Assembly (NCBI GenBank): GCA_963809875.1
Contig: CAWELC010000006.1
Span: forward strand, 514,875-578,874
Length of the DNA: 64,000 nucleotides
Direction: 5' to 3'
DNA from: JAFGAS01 sp963809875
GTDB taxonomy: Bacteria; Desulfobacterota; Zymogenia; Zymogenales; Zymogenaceae
A program made the translations under genes and the position numbers. Every line of letters starts with the position of its first letter. The first letter of the stretch is position 1. Under the pieces are notes generated by a model. That model saw only the letters and a list, made by a program, of their open reading frames with translations, was not told the origin of the DNA and ran no database searches. This document shows positions 62,216 to 64,000 of this stretch, one piece after another.

Positions 62216-63977
62216 TTACTTATAACTCATCGGCTCGAGCTTGGGCTCGATCACGGGTGCGGGCGGCGTTACCGGAGGTGTCGCCACCGGGCAGCCGAAC
62301 TCGTAGGTGACCGAAAGGAGGCCGCCCCAGTCCCAGCCGTGGGACTCGTATCCCATGTCAAACGGGCCGCCGTAGAAGAGGGCGGGCCTGGCGGCAAAGA
62401 TGAAGCCTCCCACTTCGCTGGCGTTCCCGTCCATGTCGTAATCGAGGTTATCCAGCGGGATCTTCACCATGCCGCCGAGCGCAATGGAGAGATGGTCCAT
62501 CGGCGTGAGGGTGAGGTGTGTGGTCAGCGTCAGGTCCTGGTACATATCCCGGTCGTCCGCCGTGACCACGAGCTCCCGCGCATCGATGTATTCAAGGAAG
62601 TCAAAGAGGCTCGTGCGTATCTCCCGGTGTCCCCAGCCGATGTCGTAGCGAATGCCGAGGTCGGCCGCGAGCATCGGTGAGAACTCTTTCTCGTAGACGG
62701 CGCCGAGAGAGAGGATATCCCTGCGCTCTCGGTCCCGCCGGTCGAAAAATTCGAAGTCAGTGTTTGTAATGCCATAGTTGTTACGGAAGTCCCGGTGCGT
62801 GTAGGAGAGGAGGCCGGAGACGACGCCCCAGTCCGGCCCGGTACTTGATGCCGGCGCCGGCCGCGATATCCCACCCGATGTCGTTAGACTCGTATTCGAC
62901 GTCCCCGAGACCCAGGCCGATCTCCAGCAGGGTGAAGGGTGCGAAAAACCCCTCGGCCGTTCCGCCCACTTCCCAGCCGAAATCGCTATAGTCGAAGGCG
63001 ACAAACATCGGCACGGAAAGGGCGTCAGACAGGGTGAGCTCCGGGTTCACCTTCACGCTCATGTCCCACCCGCCCAGCTCGGACGCGTCGAGGTCCTCGG
63101 TATAGGCCATTTCGGGGTCGCGGAAGAGGAAGGTGGCGAGGTTACCGGTAAAGCTCTCAAAATAGGCCGAGTCTTTCTGGACGTCGCCCATGTAGAAGCC
63201 GGCCTCCAGCGAGGCGTCTATCTTGAGCATCGCCGACGGCTTCATCGATACCCCGAATACGGGGCCGAGGCGGTAGTATCTCAGCAGGAGGTTGCTGTCG
63301 ATATCGGCGCTCTCCGTCCCGGTAACCAGGGCGCCGTTGCTGACGCCGAAGCCGTTCATATTGCTTTCGTACCGGTCACGGGTGTAGCCGAACTTCAGCC
63401 CCGCGCCGAAGGTGACCTTGTCGGTAAAGACGCTGGACACCAGCAGCGACCCGCTGAAGGTATGGCCGTTGAAATTCTCTTCCGTCGACCCGTTGAAAAA
63501 GCCGTAGTCGGTTTCGCCGAACCGCTGAATGTTATCGGCGAAGTCGCCCTCGCCGCTGACGCGGTTCCACCGGTAACCGAAGATCGCCGCGAGGTTCGCG
63601 CGGTCGTTGAGCTTGAGCGCAAACCCGACGTCCGCGCCCAGGCCGTGGGCGTAGTAGTCCGACTCCGACGCCCTCCTGCTGAAGGCGGGCGGATCCGAGA
63701 AAGAGAGGAGCCGTCCGACGGCGTCAGACGAGATGTGACGGTAGCCGCCGAGATAGTAGACGTCGCCGATGAACTCATAAGGGCAATCGAGGGTCAGGAG
63801 GGCCGGGTTGTCCCTGAAGTCCAGGTTCCAGAGCGCCGCGTCGTATCGGGGCATGACTCTCGACATGTCCACAACGGTCGGCTCGGTCAGGTAGAGCTCG
63901 TCCTGAGCCGGGGCGGACATGACCAGGGCCGCCATCGATAACGTCGTCAGGGCCAGGATGACTGCCAACTTCTTCAT
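62216..63977 (-). CDS. Outer-membrane beta-barrel protein, copy 3 (one frameshift)
   Basis: 586 residues when joined; the span of 1762 bp is one base over, placed near 62832 (GGCCGGACTGGGG) by comparison with copy 2. Same signal peptide, same MPRYDAALWNLDFRDNPALL start and the same tail YEFGCPVATPPVTPPAP ending EPMSYK. Start ATG 63977 with the same leader as copy 2; the promoter is beyond the window. No terminal aromatic residue: a Pro-rich tail with one Cys follows the last strand. Function unknown. Confidence 0.84.
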
Positions 63978-64000
63978 GTTAATAACACCTCCTATATGTG

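Overview
The window looks like a 64 kb stretch of a high-GC Gram-negative chromosome. Several outer-membrane beta-barrel proteins, Sec, Tat and lipoprotein export signals, Fe-S flavoenzymes, an FmdE-family protein, a V4R-domain protein and acyl-CoA-degrading enzymes point to an anaerobic or microaerophilic bacterium. Desulfobacterota ('Deltaproteobacteria') is my best guess, but this is inferred from gene content only. No rRNA, tRNA, CRISPR array, integrase or transposase was recognised.

Layout. (1) 1-8.4 kb, + strand: an arsenic and thiol-redox island. It has two PF03773-type permease genes (the first cut by the window edge), a small redox-disulfide protein, a DGC zinc-binding protein, an FmdE-like protein, a TauE/SafE exporter, ArsC, a membrane-anchored thioredoxin, ArsF, ArsG, a decayed ArsF-like remnant, a flavin reductase and an ACR3 arsenite carrier, closed by a strong terminator. 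(2) 8.5-11.7 kb, - strand: a redox or NO/O2 stress operon of Rrf2 regulator, 4Fe-4S protein, HD-domain protein and hemerythrin-PAS protein, with a large inverted repeat over the promoter. (3) 12.2-14.8 kb: a V4R protein and a MoxR/VWA pair. (4) 15.2-22.4 kb, + strand: a tight amino-sugar operon of AAC(3)-like acetyltransferase, UPF0309 SIS protein, unknown protein, GPH-type symporter, GlcNAc-kinase-like ATPase, ceramidase-like amidase and NagA. A NagB-like deaminase sits apart at 32.9 kb with a lipoprotein and a PHP protein. (5) 22.9-31.8 kb, - strand: a six-gene CoA/flavin operon behind a consensus promoter with a perfect operator palindrome, plus an MFS transporter. (6) 34.5-48.5 kb: DUF2330-type protein, ThDP enzyme, beta-barrel protein, Tat-exported D-aminoacylase, double-hotdog protein, M28 peptidase, GNAT enzyme, B12/radical-SAM protein, CAP protein and an EFR1-type flavodoxin-ferredoxin.

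(7) 48.5-51.3 kb is a compositionally different, AT-richer accessory patch. It starts at the 3' end of the EFR1 gene, repeats that 3' end twice more, and carries a DUF202 protein, a Lys-rich microprotein, a broken metallopeptidase and a broken membrane protein. (8) 51.4-53.6 kb: MarR regulator, Fe-S protein and MBL hydrolase. (9) 53.6-56.8 kb: PAS-GGDEF protein, a small conserved-looking protein and an alpha/beta hydrolase. (10) 57-60.1 kb: TetR regulator with two acyl-CoA dehydrogenases. (11) 60.2-64 kb: two more copies of the beta-barrel family seen at 38-40 kb.

A caveat affects the whole window. About sixteen otherwise well-conserved genes are split by single-base indels, so many 'broken' genes are probably base-calling or assembly errors. 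I give the joined span and mark the approximate position of each shift.
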